From positions 62,001-126,000 of the forward strand of contig NZ_JAVBXX010000010.1 of NCBI RefSeq assembly GCF_030824335.1: DNA of 64,000 nucleotides. The letters run 5' to 3'. Below the pieces are notes generated by a model. It had not been told where the DNA came from and made no database searches. It saw only the letters and a list, made by a program, of their open reading frames with translations. The stretch comes from Azonexus sp. Lineage in GTDB: Bacteria > Pseudomonadota > Gammaproteobacteria > Burkholderiales > Rhodocyclaceae. Of the stretch, positions 28,125 to 36,400 are shown in pieces. Position numbers and translations under genes: made by a program. Within the stretch, counting starts at the first letter, position 1. Each line of letters starts with the position of its first letter.

Positions 28125-29825
28125 TTACAGTTCTTCAGCGAGGATCATTTCGGTCAGGCCCTTGCCTGCCGCCACCATCGGAAAGACATTGGCACCCGGG
28201 TCAATGATGAAGTCCATGAAGACCAGATCATCCTTGTGCTCGGTGAAGGCCTTGCGTAATGCTGGCTCAACATCTTCAGGCTTTTCGATACGCATGCCGA
28301 CGTGACCATAAGCCTCCGCCAATTTGACAAAATCGGGCAGCGAGGTGACATAAGACTGCGAGTAGCGCTTGGAGTAGAACATCTCCTGCCACTGACGCAC
28401 CATGCCGAGCATACCGTTGTTCAGGTTGATGATCTTGATCGGCAGGCCGTACTGTTTGCAGGTCGACATTTCCTGGATGCACATCTGGATAGAGCCTTCG
28501 CCAGTCACACAGGCAACCTGCGCCCCGGGGTTAGCCATCAATACACCCATCCCATAGGGGAGACCAACACCCATCGTGCCCAAACCGCCGGAATTGATCC
28601 AGCGACGCGGCTTGTCGAACTTGTAGTACTGCGCAGCAAACATCTGGTGCTGGCCGACATCGGAAGTAATGAAGGCATCACCGCCAGTCACTTCATAGAG
28701 CTTTTCGACGACAAACTGCGGCATGATGTGGTCGCTCTGGCGATAGGCCAGCGACTTGCGGCCACGCCACTCATCGATCTGCTTCCACCAGTCGGCAACT
28801 TCCGGATCGGTAGTGAAACCACCGTCTAGCAGTTTGAGCATTTCATCAATGACATCAAGGACATTGCCAACAATCGGCACATCAACCTTGACGCGTTTGG
28901 AAATCGACGATGGGTCGATATCGATATGAATAACGCGACGCTTCTCGCTACTGAAATGCTCCGGATTGCCGATTACCCGGTCATCAAAGCGCGCACCAAC
29001 GGCCAAAATCACATCGGCATAGTGCATCGCGTTATTGGCTTCGAAGGTACCGTGCATACCGAGCATGCCGACGGACTGAGCATCAGTTGCCGGATAGCCA
29101 CCCAAGCCCATCAGGGTATTGGTTACCGGGAAATTGAGCTTACGCGCCAATTCGGTAAGCTTCTCGGCCGCGTCCGACAAGATCACGCCACCACCGGCGT
29201 AAATAATCGGGCGCTTGGCTTCCTGAAGTATCTGCACGGCCTTCTTGATTTGTCCAAGATGTCCCTTGACTACAGGATTGTACGAACGCATCTGGATCGA
29301 CTTTGGATAGTCGAACTCGCACATTTGTGCGGTTATGTCCTTCGGGATATCAACCACAACCGGGCCTGGGCGGCCGGTCGCTGCAATATGGAAGGCTTTT
29401 TTGATTGTCAGGGCAAGATCCTTGACATCCTTGACCAGGAAATTGTGTTTGACACAGGGCCGGGTAATGCCGACCGTATCACACTCCTGGAATGCGTCCT
29501 GACCGATATATTGGGTTGGCACCTGCCCAGTCAGCACGACCATGGGGATGGAATCCATATACGCCGTTGCAATACCCGTCACCGTATTGGTCACGCCAGG
29601 CCCCGAAGTCACAAGTGCCACGCCGACCCGCTGCGAAGAACGGGAATAAGCATCCGCTGCATGCACAGCAGCCTGCTCATGGCGGACCAGAATGTGCTTT
29701 ACCTGATCCTGCTTGAAAAGGGCATCGTAAATGTGCAATACGGAACCGCCGGGGTATCCGAACACACAATCGACCTTTTCTTCTTGCAGACACCTGATTA
29801 CAATTTCCGCACCGCTGATCATCAT
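28125..29825 (-). CDS. ilvI: Acetolactate synthase large (catalytic) subunit, IlvI type
   Basis: A 566-residue thiamine-dependent enzyme. FGYPGGSVLHIYD, the catalytic Glu in HEQAAVHAADAY, and the thiamine/Mg motif GEGSIQMCIQEM to NLNNGMLGMV are visible. The FAD-binding domain is in the middle. It is the first gene of the operon and pairs with ilvH. Two ATG codons in tandem open the gene. I see no leader peptide with repeated Leu/Val/Ile codons upstream, so classical attenuation is unlikely. Confidence 0.97.
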   Translation of the reverse strand: MMISGAEIVIRCLQEEKVDCVFGYPGGSVLHIYDALFKQDQVKHILVRHEQAAVHAADAYSRSSQRVGVALVTSGPGVTNTVTGIATAYMDSIPMVVLTGQVPTQYIGQDAFQECDTVGITRPCVKHNFLVKDVKDLALTIKKAFHIAATGRPGPVVVDIPKDITAQMCEFDYPKSIQMRSYNPVVKGHLGQIKKAVQILQEAKRPIIYAGGGVILSDAAEKLTELARKLNFPVTNTLMGLGGYPATDAQSVGMLGMHGTFEANNAMHYADVILAVGARFDDRVIGNPEHFSSEKRRVIHIDIDPSSISKRVKVDVPIVGNVLDVIDEMLKLLDGGFTTDPEVADWWKQIDEWRGRKSLAYRQSDHIMPQFVVEKLYEVTGGDAFITSDVGQHQMFAAQYYKFDKPRRWINSGGLGTMGVGLPYGMGVLMANPGAQVACVTGEGSIQMCIQEMSTCKQYGLPIKIINLNNGMLGMVRQWQEMFYSKRYSQSYVTSLPDFVKLAEAYGHVGMRIEKPEDVEPALRKAFTEHKDDLVFMDFIIDPGANVFPMVAAGKGLTEMILAEEL

Positions 29826-29914
29826 ACTCGAGCCTAAAAAGCTGTTAGCCTAAAGGGCGTAACCTTAATCGACACCATCGGAGCGGTCAAGGTTTCTACG
29901 CGCAAAACGCAATT

Positions 29915-29924
29915 GACTCGAGTC
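29915..29924. promoter_or_regulatory. 10-base palindrome between ilvI and the sigma factor gene
   Basis: GACTCGAGTC is a perfect palindrome in the short divergent gap; a second CTCGAG occurs near the ilvI start (29827-29832). It could be an operator for either direction; no known regulator is assigned. Confidence 0.3.
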
Positions 29925-29943
29925 TCAAGCTGAAAGAATTATC

Positions 29944-30501
29944 CTGTCCTCGCCGCGTCAGCTCTCCACATTTCTCGAAAACGTCGAACGCCGTGCCTTC
30001 AAGCAGGCCATGTATGCAGTACGCGACGAAGATGCTGCACTTGATATCGTTCAGGACTCGATGATGAAACTCGCCGAGAAATACGGCGATCGTCCGGAAG
30101 AAGAATTTCCGATGCTATTCCAACGCATCCTGCAAAACACCATCCGTGACTACTATCGACGCAGCAAGGTACGTTCAATGTGGACAACGCTGCTCTCGGC
30201 ATTTTCCTCAGAGGAAGATCAGGACCCGCTGGAAATGCTGCAGTCCTTGCAAACACACGAAGGCTCCAGCGCGCCCGAGAGCGAACTTCAGACCAGCCAG
30301 ACGCTAACAATCATCGAGAACGAAATAAAAAAACTCCCCGCACGTCAACGGGAAGCTTTCATCATGCGTTATTGGGAAGATATGGATGTCGCTGAAACCG
30401 CAAACGCTATGGGCTGCTCCGAAGGAAGCGTAAAAACGCATTGTTCTCGCGCAACGCACACACTGGCATCCGCGCTTTTGGCCAAAGGAATTTCGCTATG
30501 A
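29944..30501 (+). CDS. ECF-like RNA polymerase sigma factor
   Basis: About 185 residues. Region 2 is visible in FLENVERRAFKQAMYAVRDE, DIVQDSMMKLAEKYG and the RILQNTIRDYYRR core, and region 4 in KKLPARQREAFIMRYWEDM, VAETANAMGCSEGSVKTHCSRA. The first ATG (30010) lies inside region 2 and would remove conserved residues. The frame is open from 29917 with no ATG, GTG or TTG; CTG at 29944 or ATT at 29938 are the only plausible starts, so the start is uncertain. It is coupled to the DUF3619 gene by ATGA and opens a four-gene cluster. The target promoters are unknown. Confidence 0.85.
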   Translation: MSSPRQLSTFLENVERRAFKQAMYAVRDEDAALDIVQDSMMKLAEKYGDRPEEEFPMLFQRILQNTIRDYYRRSKVRSMWTTLLSAFSSEEDQDPLEMLQSLQTHEGSSAPESELQTSQTLTIIENEIKKLPARQREAFIMRYWEDMDVAETANAMGCSEGSVKTHCSRATHTLASALLAKGISL

Positions 30502-30899
30502 ACGAAGAAAGACAAGCGTATCGAATCCGGCAATTGCTCAATTACGGCCTGCAAGATATATCCAGGACCTCAATACGCCGCATGGAAGCCGCGCGCCACA
30601 TGGCTCTCTCGCGCCAGAAGGCACCGACAGCCATACTGAGCATCGCCGGATTTGGCAGCATGGAGACCCAGATAATCTCGCGGGGAAGCAACGGCAAGCA
30701 GAATTCTGGATTCAAACAAATACTGGCCATTTGCGCCCTGCTTTTTGGCATGTGGCTATCCTTCAATTGGCACAGCGACCAATATGTTGCCGAAGTAGAA
30801 GCCGTCGATAGCGCATTGCTGACCGACGACCTGCCACCCGATGTTTTTCTGGATACCGAATTTCTCGAATGGCTAAAAGACGACACATCGGAGGAGTAG
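30498..30899 (+). CDS. DUF3619 family single-pass membrane protein
   Basis: A 133-residue protein with a helical cytosolic N-terminus (RQAYRIRQLLNYGLQDIS...), one membrane segment (ILAICALLFGMWLSFNW, about residues 76-92) and a periplasmic acidic tail ending DTEFLEWLKDD. This matches DUF3619, whose role is unassigned. Its ATG overlaps the sigma factor stop. The topology (cytosolic N-terminus, one membrane pass) and position are what one expects of an anti-sigma factor, but this is inference; no zinc-type anti-sigma motif is present. Confidence 0.8.
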   Translation: MNEERQAYRIRQLLNYGLQDISRTSIRRMEAARHMALSRQKAPTAILSIAGFGSMETQIISRGSNGKQNSGFKQILAICALLFGMWLSFNWHSDQYVAEVEAVDSALLTDDLPPDVFLDTEFLEWLKDDTSEE

Positions 30900-31381
30900 C
30901 AATCGTATTGGTACTGGCCTGCGCAATCACTGCACAAGCCACACCGCCTACCACCGCAATTCTGGGAACACCACCCCAACCGGAGTGGACCGCATTATCT
31001 GCAAGCCAGAAAAAAACACTGGCACCGCTCGCCAAAGACTGGAACGGCATGGAAAACATTCGCCGAAAACAGTGGCTCAGTACCGCCGAACGCTATCCAG
31101 CAATGAGCGAAACCGAAAAAGAACGGGTGCAAAAGCGCATGCAAGACTGGGCAAAACTCAGCCCGGAACAACGCGCAAAAGCACGCGACAACTATCGCAA
31201 CATCAACCAACTCCCCAATGACCAAAAAGATTTGATCAAGAAAAAGTGGTCGGCTTACGCAAATTTGCCAGAAGAAGAAAAGCAAGGGGTTCGGGAAAAG
31301 CACAAATCAGCTATTCTTCTCGCCCCGCCACCCTCGCCGGAAGAATCGACGAACGAAGCGCCAAGCTCCGTCAATCAGTAA
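30869..31381 (+). CDS. DUF3106 family exported protein
   Basis: A 170-residue protein with a signal peptide (MAKRRHIGGVAIVLVLACAITAQA) and a helical, charged mature part. It carries repeated short units of the form L-(S/P)-x-(D/E)-(Q/E)-x3 followed by R/K: LSASQKKTL, MSETEKERV, LSPEQRAKA, LPNDQKDLI, LPEEEKQGV. DUF3106 proteins have this character. The pattern recalls the helical periplasmic sensors CnrX, CpxP and Spy, though sequence alone does not prove relatedness. It overlaps the DUF3619 gene by 31 bases. The proline-rich C-terminal tail is likely disordered. Confidence 0.82.
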   Translation: MAKRRHIGGVAIVLVLACAITAQATPPTTAILGTPPQPEWTALSASQKKTLAPLAKDWNGMENIRRKQWLSTAERYPAMSETEKERVQKRMQDWAKLSPEQRAKARDNYRNINQLPNDQKDLIKKKWSAYANLPEEEKQGVREKHKSAILLAPPPSPEESTNEAPSSVNQ

Positions 31382-31397
31382 ACCGGCAATAAAACTC

Positions 31398-31856
31398 ATG
31401 ATTCACGACCCGTCCAGCATTGGTCGCCGCTTAGGCGCCATGCTCTATGAAAGCCTTGTTGTTTTCGCCATCCTGCTTGTCGGATTCATGTTTCCACAAA
31501 TCGTCCTTTCCGGCTTTGGCATGAGCCTGAGCGGGAAAGCCATGTGGCTTCACTTGTTTGTCGTGCTCATGGCCTATTTTGTCTGGTTTTGGTTACACGG
31601 CGGCCAAACGCTCCCGATGAAAACATGGAAACTGAAACTAGTCGATCAAAGCGGGTTGCCACCACGTCCAATGCAAGCCATATTGCGTTATTTTGCAGCA
31701 TGGCCAAGCACACTGCTCTTCGGCGTCGGCATCTTCTGGGCGCTATTTGATCGTGACGGCCAATTTCTGCACGACAGAATTGCCGGCACAAGGATTATCA
31801 CGGAGCTCGCTTCACCGCCGCTCAACCCACCAGATCATGACACCGGCCGCCAATAA
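31398..31856 (+). CDS. RDD family membrane protein
   Basis: A 152-residue protein with the RDD pattern: an Arg-rich N-terminal motif (SIGRRLGAMLYESLVV), three to four hydrophobic segments, and an Asp-containing C-terminal motif (LFDRDGQFLHDRIAGTRII). RDD proteins are poorly understood; some are linked to ion transport. It follows the DUF3106 gene by 16 bases. Its last 45 bases overlap lptG on the other strand. Confidence 0.85.
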   Translation: MIHDPSSIGRRLGAMLYESLVVFAILLVGFMFPQIVLSGFGMSLSGKAMWLHLFVVLMAYFVWFWLHGGQTLPMKTWKLKLVDQSGLPPRPMQAILRYFAAWPSTLLFGVGIFWALFDRDGQFLHDRIAGTRIITELASPPLNPPDHDTGRQ

Positions 31857-32897
31857 AAATAACGCCGAGGGGGCCGCAGCACTAGCCAGAGGCGGCCAAG
31901 CATTGATCACCCCAAGATTGGAAAACAAGCCGTTGAGTGCATAAAATGCAATACCCAACATGACACCGGCAAAAATCTTCAAGCTCACTCCACCGACTCT
32001 GTCGTGGGAGTAACCGAACGGTAAGGCAAGCGTCACCATGACCAGGGAAGCCATGGGATAAAGGATCTTCTTCCAGATCGCGATTTCGTAGCGTTCTGTA
32101 TTTTGCCGGTTATCCGAAAGGTGCTTGGTGTAGCCGAACAAATCATAAAGCGACATTCTCTCCGGGGAAACCATGAGCGCAGAAAGCAAATCCGGGGTAA
32201 TGGAAGATTGCCAGACATCCCCATCAAGATGGGTGACACGGGCCTCTTCACCGAGCAAATTTGTTCTCTGTACATCGCGCATCAACCACCCTTGCGGCGC
32301 CGCAAAGGATGCACTCGCCGCCTCAGTCACCGAACGCAGCGCATTCGCAGAATCGAAGCTGTAAATCCGCACACCTTCCAGGTAACTGTCACTGACTGCA
32401 TTACGGATATTGATAAAATCCCTGCCATCCTTGACCCAGATACCACTCAGAAAGCCTTGCTGAGCAAATGACTTGTTCATTGCTTCAGCCTTGACCTCTT
32501 GGGCCAGACGATCCGAAACAGGCACCAGAACCTCCCCTAGCACAAAGGTTGCAATCGCCAGCATTGCCGCTACCCGATATAGCGTCATCAATAACTGCCC
32601 AGTCGCCAAACCCGATGCACGCAACACGGTAATTTCAGAATGACGCGCCAGTGTCGCGAGAGCGTAAAGCGTGCCAATCAAAGCAGCCACCGGAATCAAT
32701 TCGTAGACCAAACCAGGCAGACTGAGCAATACCACTACGAATGCATAGCCCGCACTATAATTTTCCTGCCCAACCCGGCGCATTTCATCGACAAAGTCGA
32801 AGAAACTGAACAAAGCAATAAATGCCAGCAGGACGAGCAGTACCGCAGCCAGTGTTTCGCGCACCAGATAACGCTGATACACCATTTTAAGCCGCAT
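31812..32897 (-). CDS. lptG: LPS export ABC transporter permease LptG
   Basis: A 361-residue inner-membrane subunit of the LptB2FG complex that pulls LPS from the membrane into the periplasmic bridge. Three membrane segments at each end flank a large periplasmic beta-jellyroll domain (about 130-270). The opening YLVRETLAAVLLVLLAF and the LATLARHSEITVLRASGL coupling helix are typical. Its ATG shares one base with the lptF stop (TGATG). The 3' end overlaps the RDD gene by 45 bases in convergent orientation. Confidence 0.95.
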   Translation of the reverse strand: MRLKMVYQRYLVRETLAAVLLVLLAFIALFSFFDFVDEMRRVGQENYSAGYAFVVVLLSLPGLVYELIPVAALIGTLYALATLARHSEITVLRASGLATGQLLMTLYRVAAMLAIATFVLGEVLVPVSDRLAQEVKAEAMNKSFAQQGFLSGIWVKDGRDFINIRNAVSDSYLEGVRIYSFDSANALRSVTEAASASFAAPQGWLMRDVQRTNLLGEEARVTHLDGDVWQSSITPDLLSALMVSPERMSLYDLFGYTKHLSDNRQNTERYEIAIWKKILYPMASLVMVTLALPFGYSHDRVGGVSLKIFAGVMLGIAFYALNGLFSNLGVINAWPPLASAAAPSALFLLAAGVMIWWVERR

Positions 32898-33979
32898 CAA
32901 TCACCTCGCCTTTGCCAAATACCAAACACCGACATCCGCTTATGAAACAAAAAAAGCATGGGCAATAGCATTAGCAGGTGTGGCAGAAACAAGCCAAGGC
33001 TGAAATGGATCACGCCACTCGCCACCCAAGCTTGGGCAATGGAAATGAAATTGCTGTAAATCGCATACAAAATAATGGCAATCAACATATTGGCCGATCG
33101 CCCCGCCCGTGGATTGACATAAGAGAGCGGGATGGCAAGCAACGCCAGAACCACAGCCGAAACCGGCATAGCGATCCGCCAGAGCAATTCCGAAAGCATG
33201 TTATTACCCCCTTCGCGCAGCAAATCAACGGTCGACGTCTTGCGCGGCGAGGCTCCACTCTGCTTTACCTCTCCATCCTCGGTACGGACCAGATAGCGCT
33301 CGAACGCCATCACCCGAAAAGCTGCCGTTCCCGGCTCAACCTCGTAACGCCGGCCGTGCTCAAGCACCAGAAAACGGTCGCCGTTCTCCATGGTCTGTTG
33401 ACCACCGGAATCAGACATCACGACACCCAGCTTGCCATCCTGAATTGAAGCGACAAAAACATTGCCGATCTTCCCGGTATCGCCATCCATGCGTTCAATA
33501 AAGTAAACCTGACGCCCCTTTCTTACCTCCTTGAATGCGCCGGGAGAGACAGAGGAAAGCTCGGAACGTGCGGAAAGGGCTGCCTGGAAATTGCTCTGTG
33601 CCTGATTGGCCCACGGGGAAAGAACCAGCGACAACACGCCAACCGCCAGCACAATGGGCAACGCAAACCGCATGACTGGTCGAACCCAGGCGGTCAGCGG
33701 CAGGCCGCTGGAAAGCCAGACGACCATTTCCGAATCGCGGTACATACGAGAAAGTGCCAGCAGAACGGCGACAAACAGCGTCAACGTCAGAAGCATCGGC
33801 AGAAACTTGACAGCGGCAAAGCCTAGTAGCGCTAGCACACCTTCAGGCGCAATTCGACCGCCAGCCGCATCCTTGAGCAGCCGAATCAATTGTATGGAGG
33901 TCAGAATAGCCAGCAGCACAACGCTGATGCCGGCAGCTGCCTGAGCAAATTCGCGCCGGGCGGCGCGCTCGAATATCAT
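32897..33979 (-). CDS. lptF: LPS export ABC transporter permease LptF
   Basis: A 360-residue partner of LptG with the same layout. The N-terminus (MIFERAARREFAQAAAGISV) and the coupling helix LSRMYRDSEMVVWLSSGL identify LptF. A periplasmic domain lies between about residues 125 and 255. It faces pepA divergently across about 70 bases, the conserved arrangement in Proteobacteria. Confidence 0.96.
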   Translation of the reverse strand: MIFERAARREFAQAAAGISVVLLAILTSIQLIRLLKDAAGGRIAPEGVLALLGFAAVKFLPMLLTLTLFVAVLLALSRMYRDSEMVVWLSSGLPLTAWVRPVMRFALPIVLAVGVLSLVLSPWANQAQSNFQAALSARSELSSVSPGAFKEVRKGRQVYFIERMDGDTGKIGNVFVASIQDGKLGVVMSDSGGQQTMENGDRFLVLEHGRRYEVEPGTAAFRVMAFERYLVRTEDGEVKQSGASPRKTSTVDLLREGGNNMLSELLWRIAMPVSAVVLALLAIPLSYVNPRAGRSANMLIAIILYAIYSNFISIAQAWVASGVIHFSLGLFLPHLLMLLPMLFLFHKRMSVFGIWQRRGD

Positions 33980-34050
33980 GCTTTGACGAAACCGAAAAAA
34001 TACGTGGATAATCCACCGGATGCCGATATTTCCTTGTTCAGGAGCAGCGC

Positions 34051-35547
34051 GTGGAATTTAGCATAAAAAGTGGAAGCCCGGAAAAACAGCGTAGTGGTTG
34101 CGTCGTCGTCGGCATATTCGAAAACCGACGCCTGACCCTGCCGGCGGAATTGCTCGACAACGCATCCAGTGGATTTGTCAGCGAAATTGTTCGCCGCGGC
34201 GACATGAACGGAAAATCCGGTACGTCGTTGCTTTTGCACAACGTACCGGGCACCTCATCCGAGCGAGTTCTTTTAGTCGGGCTAGGCAAGGAAAAGGATT
34301 TCCGCGAAAAAGATTTCTGCGCCGCGATCCGTCTTTCCGTCAAGGCACTGGCTGAAACGGGGACGCAGGACGCGACCCTGTTCATCACCGAGCTTGCGGT
34401 ACGTAAACGTGACACCGCCTGGCGCATTCGCCAATCGGCCATTGCTGCCATCGATGCAAGCTATCGCTTCGATCACTACAAGACCAAGCAGGACGAATTG
34501 CGACGCCCCCTGCGCAAACTGACCCTGATCGTCGAGCGGCGCAACGAATTGTCCATCGCAGAAGAAGCCCTGCAGCAAGGTATTGCCATCGCCGAGGGCT
34601 GCACACTGGCGCGCGACTTGGGCAATTTGCCGCCGAACATCTGCCATCCGGAATACCTCGCCCAACAGGCCCGCGAACTGGCAACCGAATTCAAGCTGGA
34701 ATGCGAGATTCTCGAACGCGCCGACATGGAAAAACTGGGCATGAATGCCCTGCTTGCCGTTGCCAGAGGCGCACATCAACCCCCGAAGTTGGTCGTCCTG
34801 CACTACAAGGGCGGAAAAAATTCCGCCAAACCCGTCGTCCTGATCGGCAAAGGCGTCACTTTTGACACCGGTGGCATTTCGCTGAAGCCGGCGGCCGAAA
34901 TGGATGAGATGAAATACGACATGTGTGGCGCTGCCGCAGTGCTAGGTACCATGAAGGCTGTCGCACGCATGGCGCTGCCGATCAATCTGACAATCATTGT
35001 ACCGGCCACTGAAAACATGCCGGATGGTAATGCCACCCGACCTGGAGACATCGTTGAATCAATGTCGGGTCAGACCATTGAAATCCTCAATACCGATGCC
35101 GAAGGGCGATTGATTCTCTGCGATGCGCTGACCTATGCCGAGCGTTTCCAGCCGGAAAGAGTCATTGATGTCGCGACATTGACTGGCGCCTGCGTTGTTG
35201 CACTGGGTCACGTTGCCAGTGGCCTGTTTGCCAACAAGGATGGCTTGGCCCGCGATCTCATCGAAGCAGGCGAGGAGTCAGGCGACCGTGCCTGGCACAT
35301 GCCGCTCTGGGATGAATACCAGGAACTGCTGAAAAGCCCGTTCGCCGACATGGGGAATATCGGGGGACGCTGGGGCGGTGCCATTACGGCAGCCTGTTTC
35401 CTCTCCCGCTTCAGCAAAAAATTCGACTGGGCACACATCGACATTGCCGGAACTGCCTGGAAATCGGGTGCGGACAAAGGTGCAACAGGGCGACCGATCC
35501 CGCTACTAACCCACTATCTGCTGCAACACGCCGGAAAAATAGATTGA
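34051..35547 (+). CDS. pepA: Leucyl aminopeptidase (M17)
   Basis: A 498-residue cytosolic metallopeptidase. The two-metal active site is visible in GKGVTFDTGGISLKP (near 268), the Asp/Lys region and NTDAEGRL (near 347). In E. coli PepA also acts as a DNA-binding protein at cer sites and carAB. The start is GTG at 34051 with AGGAG 7 bases upstream. The pepA-holC-valS order is conserved. The pepA and holC genes overlap as TTGA. Confidence 0.97.
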   Translation: MEFSIKSGSPEKQRSGCVVVGIFENRRLTLPAELLDNASSGFVSEIVRRGDMNGKSGTSLLLHNVPGTSSERVLLVGLGKEKDFREKDFCAAIRLSVKALAETGTQDATLFITELAVRKRDTAWRIRQSAIAAIDASYRFDHYKTKQDELRRPLRKLTLIVERRNELSIAEEALQQGIAIAEGCTLARDLGNLPPNICHPEYLAQQARELATEFKLECEILERADMEKLGMNALLAVARGAHQPPKLVVLHYKGGKNSAKPVVLIGKGVTFDTGGISLKPAAEMDEMKYDMCGAAAVLGTMKAVARMALPINLTIIVPATENMPDGNATRPGDIVESMSGQTIEILNTDAEGRLILCDALTYAERFQPERVIDVATLTGACVVALGHVASGLFANKDGLARDLIEAGEESGDRAWHMPLWDEYQELLKSPFADMGNIGGRWGGAITAACFLSRFSKKFDWAHIDIAGTAWKSGADKGATGRPIPLLTHYLLQHAGKID

Positions 35548-35966
35548 CGCAGGTATTTTTCTACCACGGCGCGTCGGACAAAATTGCTGCCGCCTGCGCC
35601 TTGATCAGCGGCGCGTGGACCAAACGCAAACCCCTATTGGTCTATGCGCCGGAAAAACCGATTGCCGACAGCGTTGACCGCATACTTTGGACCAATGCCC
35701 AACTCAGTTTCATTCCGCATTGTCGCGCCGACTCTCCGTTGGCGGCAGAAACCCCCATTCTGATCGCGGACCGCCTGACAGAAATCACGCAAAGCGAACG
35801 CCTGATGAATCTGTCGAATGAAATCCCTCCCGGCTATTCCCGCTTCCAAAGCCTGATCGAAGTCGTCGGTCAGGCCGAAGATGAGCGACTGGCCGCTCGC
35901 GAGCGCGTCCGCCAGTACAAGGAACAAGGCTGTGACGTGCGCTACTTCGACCTGAACGACCGTTAG
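35544..35966 (+). CDS. holC: DNA polymerase III chi subunit
   Basis: A 140-residue subunit that links the clamp loader to single-strand binding protein. TQVFFYHGASDKIAAACALISGAW and the FIPHC...ILIADRL region match HolC. The start codon is TTG, overlapping the pepA stop (TTGA). Confidence 0.93.
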   Translation: MTQVFFYHGASDKIAAACALISGAWTKRKPLLVYAPEKPIADSVDRILWTNAQLSFIPHCRADSPLAAETPILIADRLTEITQSERLMNLSNEIPPGYSRFQSLIEVVGQAEDERLAARERVRQYKEQGCDVRYFDLNDR

Positions 35967-35976
35967 GAATAGCGCC

Positions 35977-36321
35977 ATGCCCAGCCCGATTCTTGCCCGC
36001 GCCGATGCCTTGATGCAACGACGCCACCTGAGCGGCAACGACCCTGAAGAGGTGCCGGTACTGACAGATGCCATCGACATCGACGATGACATCCCACTGC
36101 TCGTTGACATGGAAATTGCTGATGCAGCAATGCCGCAGGAAAGCATCGCGCCAGCTAATCAGACACCGCCCCCCTCCGCCGAGCTCTCCGAACAATTACT
36201 CAACGAACTGGCGCGTCGAGTCGAACAACGCCTGCAGGCAGAAATCCCGCAAATCATCGCGTCGACCGTACGCGAATTGCTGGCCGAGCGAGAAAACCCG
36301 GCCCGCCTCCCGCCAGACTGA
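35977..36321 (+). CDS. Small acidic protein of unknown function between holC and valS
   Basis: A 114-residue acidic protein, not confidently assigned to a family. It contains EEVPVLTDAIDIDDDIP near the start, a proline-rich middle, and a C-terminal amphipathic helix (ELARRVEQRLQAEIPQIIAS). Proteins with this PVLTD plus C-terminal helix layout occur beside holC in other Betaproteobacteria (compare DUF2486 of Burkholderia; this is from memory and tentative). No membrane segment or signal peptide. Confidence 0.65.
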   Translation: MPSPILARADALMQRRHLSGNDPEEVPVLTDAIDIDDDIPLLVDMEIADAAMPQESIAPANQTPPPSAELSEQLLNELARRVEQRLQAEIPQIIASTVRELLAERENPARLPPD

Positions 36322-36365
36322 GATCACGACTATCCATGGACGGCACGCCGGCATCGGCGCTCCGG

Positions 36366-36371
36366 TATAAT
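36366..36371 (+). promoter_or_regulatory. -10 box (TATAAT) before valS
   Basis: A perfect TATAAT stands 29 bases before the valS ATG and is flanked by CCGG on both sides (CCGG-TATAATTG-CCGG). No good -35 box is visible. Confidence 0.5.
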
Positions 36372-36400
36372 TGCCGGTTTTCCCCTTTTCCGACAAGCCC

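Noticed and set aside
29826-29940. Leader peptide and attenuator for ilvI
   Set aside because: No short reading frame rich in Leu/Ile/Val and no terminator hairpin is visible in the short gap.
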